Origin: an uncultured Draconibacterium sp.
GTDB taxonomy: Bacteria > Bacteroidota > Bacteroidia > Bacteroidales > Prolixibacteraceae
DNA: 64,000 nt
Reading direction: 5' to 3'
Assembly (NCBI RefSeq): GCF_963675585.1
Contig: NZ_OY776414.1
Location: forward strand, 3,823,001 to 3,887,000
The position numbers were made by a program, and so were the translations under genes. Shown piece by piece: positions 42,364-51,328 of the stretch. The notes under the pieces were generated by a model. It worked only from the letters and a program-made list of their open reading frames with translations. It searched no databases and was not told the DNA's origin. How positions within the stretch are numbered: the stretch's first letter is position 1; every line of letters begins with the position of its first letter.

Positions 42364-42387
42364 AAGAGGAGCCTTTCGACTCCTCTT
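42364..42387 (+). terminator. Terminator of the two-component operon
   Basis: AAGAGGAG / CTCCTCTT stem with an 8-base loop, followed by CCTATTTTTTATC. It starts 31 bp beyond the regulator stop. Confidence 0.8.
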
Positions 42388-42442
42388 CCTATTTTTTATC
42401 ATTGACCTAAATCAATTTTCCCTTATTAGTTTTTGCTCCGGT

Positions 42443-42868
42443 TTAAACCAGTTTTGCATCCAGTTCAATTGAAGCAGTACCGCCGGCATATAATCTTGAT
42501 ATCGGACATTTCTCTTTAGCCACAACCGAGAGTTCAGCAAATTTTTCCTGCGAAAGTCCTTCACATTTCACCACTGTTTCCAGTTTAATATTTGTAATGG
42601 CAGGTCCACCGTCTAATTCACCTAAAGTTACCGAAGCCGAAGTTTCAATACTTTCAGGATTTAATCCTTCGCCGGTGATAAGTGCCGATAAAAACATTGA
42701 GTAACATCCCGATTGTGCCGCGCCAACCAATTCTTCAGGATTGGTTCCTTTTGCATTTTCGAAACGTGTTGCAAATGTAAACGGGCCGCTGTAACCGGTA
42801 ATATCCATTTTACCACTACCATCTTTTAAGGTACCATTCCAAACCGATTTTACTTTTCTAACTGTCAT
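42443..42868 (-). CDS. OsmC/Ohr family peroxide-reducing protein
   Basis: A 141-residue homologue of OsmC. The two redox Cys are in GAAQSGCYSMFLSAL and KCPISRLYAGG, with RFENAKGTNPEELVGAA between the N-terminal strands and the first Cys, as in organic hydroperoxide reductases. It lies about 40 bp downstream of the peroxiredoxin gene on the same strand, and together they form a small peroxide-defence unit. Confidence 0.93.
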   Translation of the reverse strand: MTVRKVKSVWNGTLKDGSGKMDITGYSGPFTFATRFENAKGTNPEELVGAAQSGCYSMFLSALITGEGLNPESIETSASVTLGELDGGPAITNIKLETVVKCEGLSQEKFAELSVVAKEKCPISRLYAGGTASIELDAKLV

Positions 42869-42909
42869 GATTTCAAATTTTTCAGGTTAATTGTTTTTTT
42901 TTGTTTTTG

Positions 42910-43434
42910 TTATAGAGTAGCATCACCAGGTTTCCAGTCGCATCCGGTTAACCCAGGATTTTGAGTTGCTTCCAAAGCTCTTAATACTTCAGCTACATTA
43001 CGGCCGGTAGCATCGTTGTTACAGTTTACCCACTGAATTACTCCTTCAGGATCAACAATAAATGTTGCACGGTAAGCTACTTTGCTTGGTTGTAAGATAC
43101 CTAATTTTTTGCTCAATGATTTTGAAGTGTCTTCAATCATCGGATATGCCAGGTTCGATAAACGTGGATCGTTTGCTTTCCATGCCAGGTGAACTTCCTG
43201 AGTATCGGTTGATGCACCGTAAACTACTGCGTTAAGTTCCTCAAATTTTGCGTGGTTGTTATGGAACTCAACCAACTCGGTTGGACAAACAAAAGTAAAG
43301 TCTTTTGGATAAAAGAAAAGTACCATCCATTTGCCGTCTTTTTTATGATCTTCTGAAGATATAGTGCCAAATTGGTTGTCTGCTAAAACTGCTTCTTTTT
43401 TAAATTTTGGAAATTTTTCTCCTACTGATTTCAT
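42910..43434 (-). CDS. 2-Cys peroxiredoxin (AhpC/TSA family)
   Basis: A 174-residue thiol peroxidase. Peroxidatic Cys50 is in FYPKDFTFVCPTELVEF and a resolving Cys165 is in GCDWKPGD near the C-terminus. The conserved Arg and Trp regions (VAYRATFIVDPEGVIQW) are present. It reduces hydrogen peroxide and organic peroxides; no AhpF-type reductase is adjacent. First gene of the unit with OsmC. Confidence 0.93.
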   Translation of the reverse strand: MKSVGEKFPKFKKEAVLADNQFGTISSEDHKKDGKWMVLFFYPKDFTFVCPTELVEFHNNHAKFEELNAVVYGASTDTQEVHLAWKANDPRLSNLAYPMIEDTSKSLSKKLGILQPSKVAYRATFIVDPEGVIQWVNCNNDATGRNVAEVLRALEATQNPGLTGCDWKPGDATL

Positions 43435-43765
43435 GATTTTTTCGTTTTTTATATGTTATTAATTATTTAGACTTATTTAAAATTACACTGCAAATGTAGG
43501 AGATATAACAGCACGTGTCAAATTGATTTTTTTTAAGCGGAATAGAAAAAAGCTATACCACACCAACTAATTTACTGATAACGAAGAAACTGCAAAACAG
43601 AAGGCTCAATTCGTAGCCTGGCAAACAGAGCATAAATCGGAAAATTTGTATGTTTTTAACAACACGATTTGTTGTCGGAAAACCGATTATCATTATCTTT
43701 AAACGTTTTTACACTAAAGTAAAAGTAAAAAGTATATACCTATCCAATTAAAACTTAATAATGTA
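43435..43765. promoter_or_regulatory. Divergent intergenic region, peroxiredoxin / Gfo-Idh
   Basis: No gene is seen. For the rightward oxidoreductase, TATCTTTA (43694-43701, one mismatch to TAnnTTTG) with TTTG at 43668-43671, 22 bp upstream, is a candidate promoter. No OxyR- or PerR-like palindrome was recognised upstream of the peroxiredoxin gene. Confidence 0.4.
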
Positions 43766-45277
43766 ATGGAAGAAAAAACAAACAAATTTTCGGTTTCCAG
43801 AAGAGCATTTCTTGGAACTGCTGCAGCAGCCGCTGCAGGAATGACAATCGTTCCGAGCCATGCAGTAGCAGGCTTAGGGCACAAAGCACCAAGTGACAAA
43901 TTAAACATCCTCGGTATTGGTGTTGGTGGAATGGGATTCGCTAACCTTAAAAACCTTGAGTCGGAAAATATCATTGGTCTGGTTGATGTTGACTGGAAAT
44001 ATACCGGTGGTAACGGTGTTTTCGATCGTTTCCCAAAAGCTAAAAAGTACAAAGACTGGAGAATTGCTTACGACGAGCTTGGCAAAGAAGCTGACGGTGT
44101 AATGGTTGCAACTGCTGACCATACTCACGCAATTATTGCTGCTACAGCCATGGAAATGGGTAAACATGCTTACGTACAAAAACCATTAACTCACACAGTT
44201 TACGAATCGCGTTTACTTACAAAACTGGCAGCGAAAAATAATCTTGCCACACAAATGGGTAACCAGGGTTCATCGGGCGAAGGTGTAAACCTTACAACTG
44301 AATGGTTGGCAAACGGCGAAATTGGTGAAGTAACAAAAGTGGAAGCTTTTACCGACCGTCCAATCTGGCCACAAGGATTAAACACTCCTGAAAGAGGCGA
44401 CTGGGTTCCTGATACTTTGGATTGGGACTTGTTTACCGGACCTGCAAAAATGCGTCCATACAACCAGGTTTATCACCCATGGAACTGGCGTGGTTGGTGG
44501 GATTACGGTACAGGTGCATTAGGAGATATGGCTTGTCATATTCTTCATCCTGTATTTGTTGGTCTTGAGTTGGGTTATCCAATTCATACGCAAGGAAACT
44601 CAAGCTTGTTGTTACAAGACTGTGCTCCTGTTTCACAATCGGTTAAACTTACATTCCCTGCGCGTACTCCAAAACGTCCGTGGAAAGGAATGAAGAAAAA
44701 TGCCCAATTGAAACAAGTTGATGTATACTGGTACGACGGTGGTATTAAACCAATGCTTCCTGAAGGCTGGCCAGATGGTAAAAATCCAAATGACTCAGGC
44801 GGTGGTGTTATTTTCCACGGAACAAAAGACACATTGGTTTGTGGTTGTTACGGAGTAAATCCTTGGTTGTTGTCAGGTCGTGTTCCTGAAGCTCCTAAAT
44901 TCCGTCGCAGGGTAGAAACCAGCCACGAAATGGATTGGGTACGTGCTTGTAAAGAATCTCCTGAAAACCGCGTTAAAACTGCTTCTGACTTTAGCGAAGC
45001 CGGTCCATTTAACGAAATGGTTGTAATGGGAGTACTTGGCGTACGTTTACAGTCGTTAAATAAAGAGTTGGATTGGGATGGCGAAAAAATGGAATTCACG
45101 AACCTTAGCGACAGTGAAGAAATTAAAACTGTTATCAAAGACGGTTTCAAAATTCACGACGGTCACCCAACTTTTGCTAAAACTTGGACTGATCCTGTTT
45201 CGGCAAAAGAATTTGCTGCTGAATTAATTAAGCATACTTATCGTAAACCTTGGAGTTTACCTGATATGCCTAAATAA
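43766..45277 (+). CDS. Tat-exported Gfo/Idh/MocA family oxidoreductase
   Basis: A 503-residue protein with a twin-arginine signal (SVSRRAFLGTAAAAAAGM, Arg12/Arg13). A Rossmann domain follows with ILGIGVGGMGFANLKNL, then the DHTHAIIAATAMEMGKHAYV-type segment containing VQKPLTH (Lys of the EKP-like motif). The C-terminal alpha/beta domain includes WNWRGWWDYGTGALGDMACH, a motif widespread in secreted Gfo/Idh proteins of Bacteroidota and Planctomycetes. Such enzymes carry a bound NAD(P) across the membrane and act on sugars or glycosides, for example as GH109-like hydrolases. Substrate unknown. Ends at the terminator at 45301-45328. Confidence 0.92.
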   Translation: MEEKTNKFSVSRRAFLGTAAAAAAGMTIVPSHAVAGLGHKAPSDKLNILGIGVGGMGFANLKNLESENIIGLVDVDWKYTGGNGVFDRFPKAKKYKDWRIAYDELGKEADGVMVATADHTHAIIAATAMEMGKHAYVQKPLTHTVYESRLLTKLAAKNNLATQMGNQGSSGEGVNLTTEWLANGEIGEVTKVEAFTDRPIWPQGLNTPERGDWVPDTLDWDLFTGPAKMRPYNQVYHPWNWRGWWDYGTGALGDMACHILHPVFVGLELGYPIHTQGNSSLLLQDCAPVSQSVKLTFPARTPKRPWKGMKKNAQLKQVDVYWYDGGIKPMLPEGWPDGKNPNDSGGGVIFHGTKDTLVCGCYGVNPWLLSGRVPEAPKFRRRVETSHEMDWVRACKESPENRVKTASDFSEAGPFNEMVVMGVLGVRLQSLNKELDWDGEKMEFTNLSDSEEIKTVIKDGFKIHDGHPTFAKTWTDPVSAKEFAAELIKHTYRKPWSLPDMPK

Positions 45278-45300
45278 TAAAACAATATTTGCGAAATTTA

Positions 45301-45328
45301 GGGTGTCGGTAACGGCACCCTTTTTTTT
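45301..45328 (+). terminator. Intrinsic terminator after the Gfo/Idh gene
   Basis: GGGTGTCG / CGGCACCC stem (one G-U pair) with a GTAA loop, followed directly by eight T. Confidence 0.92.
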
Positions 45329-45423
45329 GCTACAGTAAAAACTCACTTTTTGTTTGTTTAATTTCATACAAAATTGTAAACTTGCACTCCGAAAATCGTA
45401 TGCAAGCATACAGTTTTCACTTA

Positions 45424-45499
<76 letters not shown>

Positions 45500-45511
45500 G
45501 TAATAAACAAG

Positions 45512-45546
45512 GCACTTTCAGCGATGGAAGTGCTTTTCGTTTTTTA
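45512..45546 (+). terminator. tRNA terminator
   Basis: GCACTT/AAGTGC stem followed by TTTTCGTTTTTT. A diverged copy of the tRNA 3' end plus this terminator occurs at 60377-60440. Confidence 0.8.
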
Positions 45547-45640
45547 GCAGGGTACATCACGACTTCACGAAATTTTTCTGATTTATAATTCAGTTTACTC
45601 CTATCCAAAGAGTTGGGAACAATCATCATTTATAGATTGC

Positions 45641-46348
45641 TTAATCGTACAAACGGTTAAAATGGTTTTCAAGATGATTGCGCATGGCATTTCTGAATTT
45701 AGTTGCGTTACCCTTTTTCAGGACATCCACCAAATCCTTGTGAGAAACATGCTTTTTCGTGGAATTAGGTTTGGTAACTAATCCACTATCATAAGCATAA
45801 TTGAACACAGGGAGCAAAACACGTTGGAAATTTTTGAGTGTTTTATTCTCCGTAATCTCATATAATTTACCATGAAAGAGGATTTCATGGTTTATTTCGA
45901 AGAGAACATCGGCAGTGAATTCGGGCTCATTTTCAACAATTTCATCTAACTCCTCAATATCTTCTGGCTTAATATTTTTTAAGATCAAATCTGCCATTCC
46001 AATTTCAAGTACCAAACGAAGTTCAAAAATATCCTTTAATGTACTGTTGTCAAGAATATGCGGAATCATCGATTTTTGAAGCAATGCGGAAAAGTCAGGA
46101 CTTTTAATAACGGTTCCTTTGTGTTTTATCGATTCAACTATTCCCATCGTTTTAAGCCGATTTAGCGATTCTCTTATTACCGTCCTGCTAACTCCCATTG
46201 AACTGGCAAGCTCCATCTCCTTAGGAATTAAATCATCAGGCTTTAAATTTTTCGTTTTAAAAAAATTTAAAAGATTCATCTCCACTTTATCTACTAAGCT
46301 TCTGTTATCAACGATCTCGAAGAAATTTGTGTTTTGTTCTTGGCTCAT
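45641..46348 (-). CDS. GntR/FadR-type regulator of the sialic-acid locus
   Basis: A 235-residue repressor-type protein. The N-terminal winged helix reads LIPKEMELASSMGVSRTVIR then ESLNRLKTMGIVES; an all-helical FCD ligand domain fills residues ~95-225 (LELRLVLEIGMADLIL, HEILFHGKLYEIT, HKDLVDVLKKGN). FCD proteins bind small acids or sugar acids; NanR of E. coli belongs to the same family. It is divergent from the susC-nan operon, and two near-identical inverted operator-like sites lie between them. It therefore most likely controls that operon in response to sialic acid or a breakdown product (inference). Confidence 0.88.
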   Translation of the reverse strand: MSQEQNTNFFEIVDNRSLVDKVEMNLLNFFKTKNLKPDDLIPKEMELASSMGVSRTVIRESLNRLKTMGIVESIKHKGTVIKSPDFSALLQKSMIPHILDNSTLKDIFELRLVLEIGMADLILKNIKPEDIEELDEIVENEPEFTADVLFEINHEILFHGKLYEITENKTLKNFQRVLLPVFNYAYDSGLVTKPNSTKKHVSHKDLVDVLKKGNATKFRNAMRNHLENHFNRLYD

Positions 46349-46368
46349 TATTCTCTTATCGAATTTTC

Positions 46369-46389
46369 ATTATGTATTACTTAATACGA
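46369..46389 (-). promoter_or_regulatory. Operator-like site A (inverted copy of site B)
   Basis: ATTATGTATTACTTAATACG(A); its reverse complement matches site B at 46440-46460 at 19 of 21 positions. It lies 20 bp in front of the regulator start codon, suggesting autoregulation. Confidence 0.65.
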
Positions 46390-46439
46390 CAAATATGGCA
46401 AAAATATTTTGATTTATAAAAATAAACAATACATTTGCT

Positions 46440-46460
46440 TCGTATTATGTATTACATAAT
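46440..46460 (+). promoter_or_regulatory. Operator-like site B upstream of susC
   Basis: Contains a perfect 17-bp palindrome, ATTATGTA-T-TACATAAT (46444-46460), preceded by TCGT. A TTTG (-33-like) at 46434-46437 lies just upstream and the susC ATG 30 bp downstream, so a bound regulator would block the promoter. Confidence 0.68.
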
Positions 46461-46489
46461 GCATTTAAAAATATTATAAATTAAACCTT

Positions 46490-49400
46490 ATGAAAAAATT
46501 CTTTAGAAAATTATTCTATTTAACGTGGATAGTTTTAGCTATTCTACTGAGTGGTAACACATTCGCCCAGAGATCTGTTTCTGGTCGAATTGTGGATTCT
46601 GCCAATGGAGAATCGTTGCCTGGAGTTACAATTGTTGTTTCAGGAACAACTACCGGGACCGTAAGTAACATTGATGGGGACTATCGTATCAATGTTCCAT
46701 CCGACAGCAAACAACTCGAATTCTCAATGATCGGTTTTGAGAAGCAGATAATTACACTTGATGCAGTGGATGTTATTAATGTATCCATGAAAACAAAAAC
46801 CACAGCCTTAGACGAGGTAGTGGTGACTGGTTACAGTACTCAGTCGCGTGCAGAAATGACCACATCGGTAGCCAAACTCGACACAAAAGTATTGGCCAGT
46901 GTACCAAGATCAAATGCCGCAACAGCTCTCCAGGGCACAATTGCCGGGTTGAAGGTTACACAAACTACTGGGCAGCCGGGATCTACTCCAAGTTTAGTAG
47001 TACGCGGGGGTACCAGTTTCGACGGAACAGGTAATCCTCTGATACTTATAGATGGTGTGCCGGGATCGTTTTATGCTTTAAATTCCGATGACATTGAATC
47101 GATGGAAGTTTTAAAAGATGCTGCTTCAACAGCTATTTACGGAGCAAGAGCAGCCAATGGTGTTATTTTGGTAACGACCAAAAAAGGTAAAGCAGGAAAA
47201 TCGAACATCAACTTCAAAGCAAAATTTACATCGAATCAAAAAAGAAACGATCCAATGGAATATTTGGGTGCAGCTGATTATGTGAAATTTAACCGACTGG
47301 GAGTCAGGGCAGCGCAGGATGTAATGGGTTATCCCTGGCTTGATGTATTCTTAACAAGTGGTCAGGCTGCAGCAACAGGAAACAACACAACCAATTCCAT
47401 CTACACAACCATGGTCCTCACCGATGAGAACAAATATCTTTTAAATTACGAAGGATGGCAAACGATTGACGATCCGGTGAATCCCGGAACAACTCTTATT
47501 TTTCAGGAAAACCAAATGAACGAACTGTTTTACCAGGAGAGTTTTTCTCAGGATTATTCAGTTTCATTTGATGGGGGAAATGATAGAGGAACCTACTATC
47601 TTGGTCTTGGATATATGGATGACAACGGCCTCGTAACAGGTTCGTCATTTAAGCGTATCTCCGGAACATTTAATGCCTCCTATAAGATAACAGAGAACTT
47701 TAAAGTTTCTTCAAATCTGATTTACGCACATTCAAATCGCAATCTCCCATTCGATAGTGATTATAACTTGTTTCAAAGGACAGCAGGATTAGCACCAACA
47801 TCGAGAATATACAATAACAATCCCGACGGAAGTCTTTCAACTGAATACCAACCTGGAACATATTTAGGATTTGGTAATCCATTGTATTATCAGGACAAAT
47901 TTATTAGAAGCAATTTGGAAGAACGACTTACAGGTTCCGTACAGTTTGATTATAAGTTTTTAAACGACTTTAATTTGACTGTTCGTGGAAGTCATTTCTC
48001 AGTAAATAATTCGAATGAATCATTTGATAAAGCTTATCTCAGCTCGGGAAGTTTAAGAACAGAAAGAAAAGCATCGGCCTCTTATACACGTACTTTGCGC
48101 GACCAAATCACCGCATTGCTGAACTATAAAAAATCGTTTAAAGAACACAATGTAAGTGCTTTGTTAGGAACAGAATATTTCAAAGAAAACTATTTTACCT
48201 TTAGTGCAGCCACCAGACTTTCTCCCACTGATTTAATTTACACAATGAATGTTGGATCGGAAGCAAGCGGTGTTCCTTATTCGTACAAAACCGGGTATGA
48301 AATCGCTTCACTATTTGGTCAGGTTAACTATGATTTTGATTACAAATACCTGTTCGGATTTACTTTCAGGTACGATGGGGCATCACGATTGGGAAATAAT
48401 AAATACGATTTCTTCCCCGGAGTTTCTGCGGGTTGGAATGTGCACAATGAAGATTTCTTTGCAAAATCAAATATCAAGTCTACCATCAGTAAAGTTAAAC
48501 CTCGTTTAAGTTATGGGGTTAACGGGAACATCGATGTTTTGAGCAATTTCGGAGTATTTGGAACATATGGAAAAACAGCTATTTATGATACCCAGTCTGG
48601 TTATGCCAATACACAACTTCCTTTGCTCGACCTGAAATGGGAACGTTCAACTACTTTTAACATGGGTTTGGATATTGGATTTTTGAATGACAGGATAACA
48701 CTCATCGGAGACTACTTTATTCGTGATGTTAAAGATAAACTTGCCGGATTAACTTTGCCTCTGTGGACAGGTTTCTCATCCATTACTACCAACAACGGGA
48801 CATTACAAAACAAAGGTTTGGAGTTGCAGGTAAATGCAGATGTTATAAAAACCAATGATTTTAGATGGAACCTTGGTGTAACCTACTATTCTGTAAAAAA
48901 TTACGCAAAATCGCTTCCTGAAAATGGCGTTGAAAACAATCGTCAGGGAGGTACTGAAATTTACGATCCTAAAACCGGAGGAACGATGTATGTTGGAGGC
49001 CTTCAGGAAGGAGAAAGAGTAGGACTTGATGTGATTACTGCATACGTATTTGATGGCGTTTATCAAACCCAGGCCGACATAGATGAACATGAGGGAAGAC
49101 TTGTCGAATTTGCCACACAAAAAGATGTTCGATTTTTAGGTGACACGCGCTGGAAAGACCTCAACGGGGATAATGTTATTAATTACCTCGACCGTGTTGT
49201 AATTGGCAGAAGAACACCTGATTTTACGGGCGGTTTTACAACTGAACTCGCATATAAAAATTTCAGTTTATTTATGAAATCGGACTTTGCAATTGGCCAT
49301 AATATAATCAATGGTCGCCGTGTAAAAGGTATTGCTCAAACACAGGGTAACCAGAATGGTCCTATTGAAATTGCTGATTCATGGACAACGGAAAATCCAA

Positions 49401-49729
49401 CTTCGAACATACCAATTTTCACACTTGTCGATCGCCAAAGAAACCACCTCGCAGCAGGTGGCGACCAGGGGTCAATGACAAGCAGTAGCTCACGCATGTG
49501 GGAAAAGGGTGACTACCTGGCTCTAAGAGAAGTAACCTTGAGTTACGATTTAGATGGGAAAATTGCTAACAATGTTTTCCAAAATGTTAGGCTATACCTA
49601 AGTGGCTCTAACCTGGCTATTTTTAATGGTTTCTCAGGTAGTTCTTCAGAAGAATCATCATCAGGTATCGATTCCGGAAGATTCCCACTTCCCCGAACCT
49701 ATACTCTTGGATTAAATGTAACTTTTTAA
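46490..49729 (+). CDS. susC: SusC/RagA-type TonB-dependent outer-membrane transporter
   Basis: A 1079-residue importer for sialylated oligosaccharides or sialic acid (substrate inferred from its operon). Signal peptide residues 1-26 (LLSGNTFAQ). A carboxypeptidase-regulatory-like domain (SGRIVDSANGESLPGVTIVV) is followed by a TonB-box-like linker ALDEVVVTGYS. The plug domain (LQGTIAGLKVTQTTGQPGS, LILIDGVPG, DAASTAIYGARAANGVILV) precedes a 22-strand barrel ending LGLNVTF. Length and order are typical. Twelve bases separate it from susD. Confidence 0.95.
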   Translation: MKKFFRKLFYLTWIVLAILLSGNTFAQRSVSGRIVDSANGESLPGVTIVVSGTTTGTVSNIDGDYRINVPSDSKQLEFSMIGFEKQIITLDAVDVINVSMKTKTTALDEVVVTGYSTQSRAEMTTSVAKLDTKVLASVPRSNAATALQGTIAGLKVTQTTGQPGSTPSLVVRGGTSFDGTGNPLILIDGVPGSFYALNSDDIESMEVLKDAASTAIYGARAANGVILVTTKKGKAGKSNINFKAKFTSNQKRNDPMEYLGAADYVKFNRLGVRAAQDVMGYPWLDVFLTSGQAAATGNNTTNSIYTTMVLTDENKYLLNYEGWQTIDDPVNPGTTLIFQENQMNELFYQESFSQDYSVSFDGGNDRGTYYLGLGYMDDNGLVTGSSFKRISGTFNASYKITENFKVSSNLIYAHSNRNLPFDSDYNLFQRTAGLAPTSRIYNNNPDGSLSTEYQPGTYLGFGNPLYYQDKFIRSNLEERLTGSVQFDYKFLNDFNLTVRGSHFSVNNSNESFDKAYLSSGSLRTERKASASYTRTLRDQITALLNYKKSFKEHNVSALLGTEYFKENYFTFSAATRLSPTDLIYTMNVGSEASGVPYSYKTGYEIASLFGQVNYDFDYKYLFGFTFRYDGASRLGNNKYDFFPGVSAGWNVHNEDFFAKSNIKSTISKVKPRLSYGVNGNIDVLSNFGVFGTYGKTAIYDTQSGYANTQLPLLDLKWERSTTFNMGLDIGFLNDRITLIGDYFIRDVKDKLAGLTLPLWTGFSSITTNNGTLQNKGLELQVNADVIKTNDFRWNLGVTYYSVKNYAKSLPENGVENNRQGGTEIYDPKTGGTMYVGGLQEGERVGLDVITAYVFDGVYQTQADIDEHEGRLVEFATQKDVRFLGDTRWKDLNGDNVINYLDRVVIGRRTPDFTGGFTTELAYKNFSLFMKSDFAIGHNIINGRRVKGIAQTQGNQNGPIEIADSWTTENPTSNIPIFTLVDRQRNHLAAGGDQGSMTSSSSRMWEKGDYLALREVTLSYDLDGKIANNVFQNVRLYLSGSNLAIFNGFSGSSSEESSSGIDSGRFPLPRTYTLGLNVTF

Positions 49730-49741
49730 GCAATAACGATT

Positions 49742-51226
49742 ATGAAAAAATATATTCTATTATTTATATCAACTGTATTTCTGATGTCCTGTGAACTGGA
49801 CATGAAACCAGAAAGTGATTTAACTTACAACGGATTCTGGGATACCGAAGAAGCCGTGCAGGCAGCGCATGTAGGAATTTACGCAAATTACCGTAACTAC
49901 ACGTTCACACAATGGCAAATGGGTGAAGTTCGTTCTGACATTTGGGGAGGAAATACTTTTGCAAACTCTCCAAACGATGTTGACCTAATGGCAAATAACA
50001 TTAGTTCCACCCTGGTATATTTTTCGAATTGGGCCAATTTTTATGGATTACTACATTACATCAATGATTTTATTCAAAACGCTCCAAACGTTGAATTTGA
50101 TAATGAAATGGAGAAAAATCACATGATGGGACAGGTTTATGGTTTGCGTGCTCAGGTATATTACACCATGCTAAAAGCCTGGGGCGATGTTCCTGTTAAC
50201 ACCGAACCTCTTCTGGATGTGGATTTGGAAGCTCTAAAAAAGCCACGTTCACCTAAAAGTGAAGTAATGCAACAAATAAAAAGTGACATTGCCCAATCAT
50301 TGGAATACTTTGGCGATGACAACAGCCTTTGGTTGGGAAAACAAATCTACTGGTCGAAAGCTGCCACATTGGCTTTGAAAGGTGATGCCTATATTTGGTC
50401 GGGTAAAGTTCTTGGAGGCGGAAATAATGATTTTACCGAAGCAAAAGCCGCTCTTCAACAGATTACCGGTTTCGAACTTGTTGATTTTAATAACTTATGG
50501 GGACAAAGTAATGAAAACAACAATGAATTTATTTTCACTGTTGACTATCAACAAGATCAGGCAAGTAATTTTTATGGAAACCTTTTTACAACCAGAGCAG
50601 TCGATTTAGCTCCATTGTATGATGAAGAAGGTGGTTCAATGAGTAGTTTCGTGATTAACGGCTTAAGTCGTTATGGTGCCTCAGAAAAGACACTGCTGCT
50701 TCTGGATGATACTTTAGATCTGCGCCGCAACACCTTTATTCGCATCTATGATGATGGCAATGTACATATTCCATATCAAGCTGAAAATCCGAATTACCAG
50801 GGTGCACTGCTAAACAAATTTCTTGGAGTGATTGGAACTGACGGCACGCGTTGGGATTACAACAATGTTCCTGTTTATCGGTATGCTGATGTGTTGCTAC
50901 TCCTCGCCGAAGCAAAGAATAACCTGGGCGAAGACCCTTCTACCGAAATAAATGCGGTTAGATCCCGTGCCTATGCTGAAAACTTTGTTGGACACGAATT
51001 TTCGAGCGGTAGTACCGAAGAAAATACAAAAGCAATTCTTGATGAAAGGTATAAAGAGTTTGTTGGAGAAGGTAAAAGATGGTGGGATCTGGTTAGAGCC
51101 GGAGGTACTTTTGTGTTTGACGAAGTTGCATCACTGGACGCATCAGAGGCCTATAAAATCTACTACTCAATTTCGGAGAGTATGTTAGCCAACGATTCGG
51201 AATTAACACAAACAGAAGGATACTAA
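49742..51226 (+). CDS. susD: SusD/RagB-type surface glycan-binding lipoprotein
   Basis: A 494-residue lipoprotein (lipobox FLMSC, Cys17) that caps the SusC channel and binds the ligand. The family's landmarks are SDLTYNGFWDTEEAVQAAHV at the N-terminus, YGLRAQVYYTMLKAWGDVPV, KAATLALKGDAYIWSGK in the TPR helices, and PVYRYADVLLLLAEAKNNLG with DERYKEFVGEGKRWWDLVRA at the end. It pairs with the SusC gene 12 bp upstream. A stable hairpin separates the pair from the enzyme genes. Confidence 0.95.
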   Translation: MKKYILLFISTVFLMSCELDMKPESDLTYNGFWDTEEAVQAAHVGIYANYRNYTFTQWQMGEVRSDIWGGNTFANSPNDVDLMANNISSTLVYFSNWANFYGLLHYINDFIQNAPNVEFDNEMEKNHMMGQVYGLRAQVYYTMLKAWGDVPVNTEPLLDVDLEALKKPRSPKSEVMQQIKSDIAQSLEYFGDDNSLWLGKQIYWSKAATLALKGDAYIWSGKVLGGGNNDFTEAKAALQQITGFELVDFNNLWGQSNENNNEFIFTVDYQQDQASNFYGNLFTTRAVDLAPLYDEEGGSMSSFVINGLSRYGASEKTLLLLDDTLDLRRNTFIRIYDDGNVHIPYQAENPNYQGALLNKFLGVIGTDGTRWDYNNVPVYRYADVLLLLAEAKNNLGEDPSTEINAVRSRAYAENFVGHEFSSGSTEENTKAILDERYKEFVGEGKRWWDLVRAGGTFVFDEVASLDASEAYKIYYSISESMLANDSELTQTEGY

Positions 51227-51268
51227 GTGATTTTTTTTGCATAGATTTAGTTTGGTTATTAAGAAAAG

Positions 51269-51293
51269 GGAGAGTCGTTAAACACGACTCTCC
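51269..51293 (+). terminator. Hairpin between susD and the sialidase gene
   Basis: GGAGAGTCG / CGACTCTCC, a perfect 9-bp stem with a 7-base loop. No T-run follows on the plus strand, so it may be a processing or stability element that lets susCD mRNA outlast the downstream message, rather than a full terminator. Confidence 0.55.
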
Positions 51294-51328
51294 TCCTCTG
51301 AATCTGTTAAATGAGTAAATTTTATACA

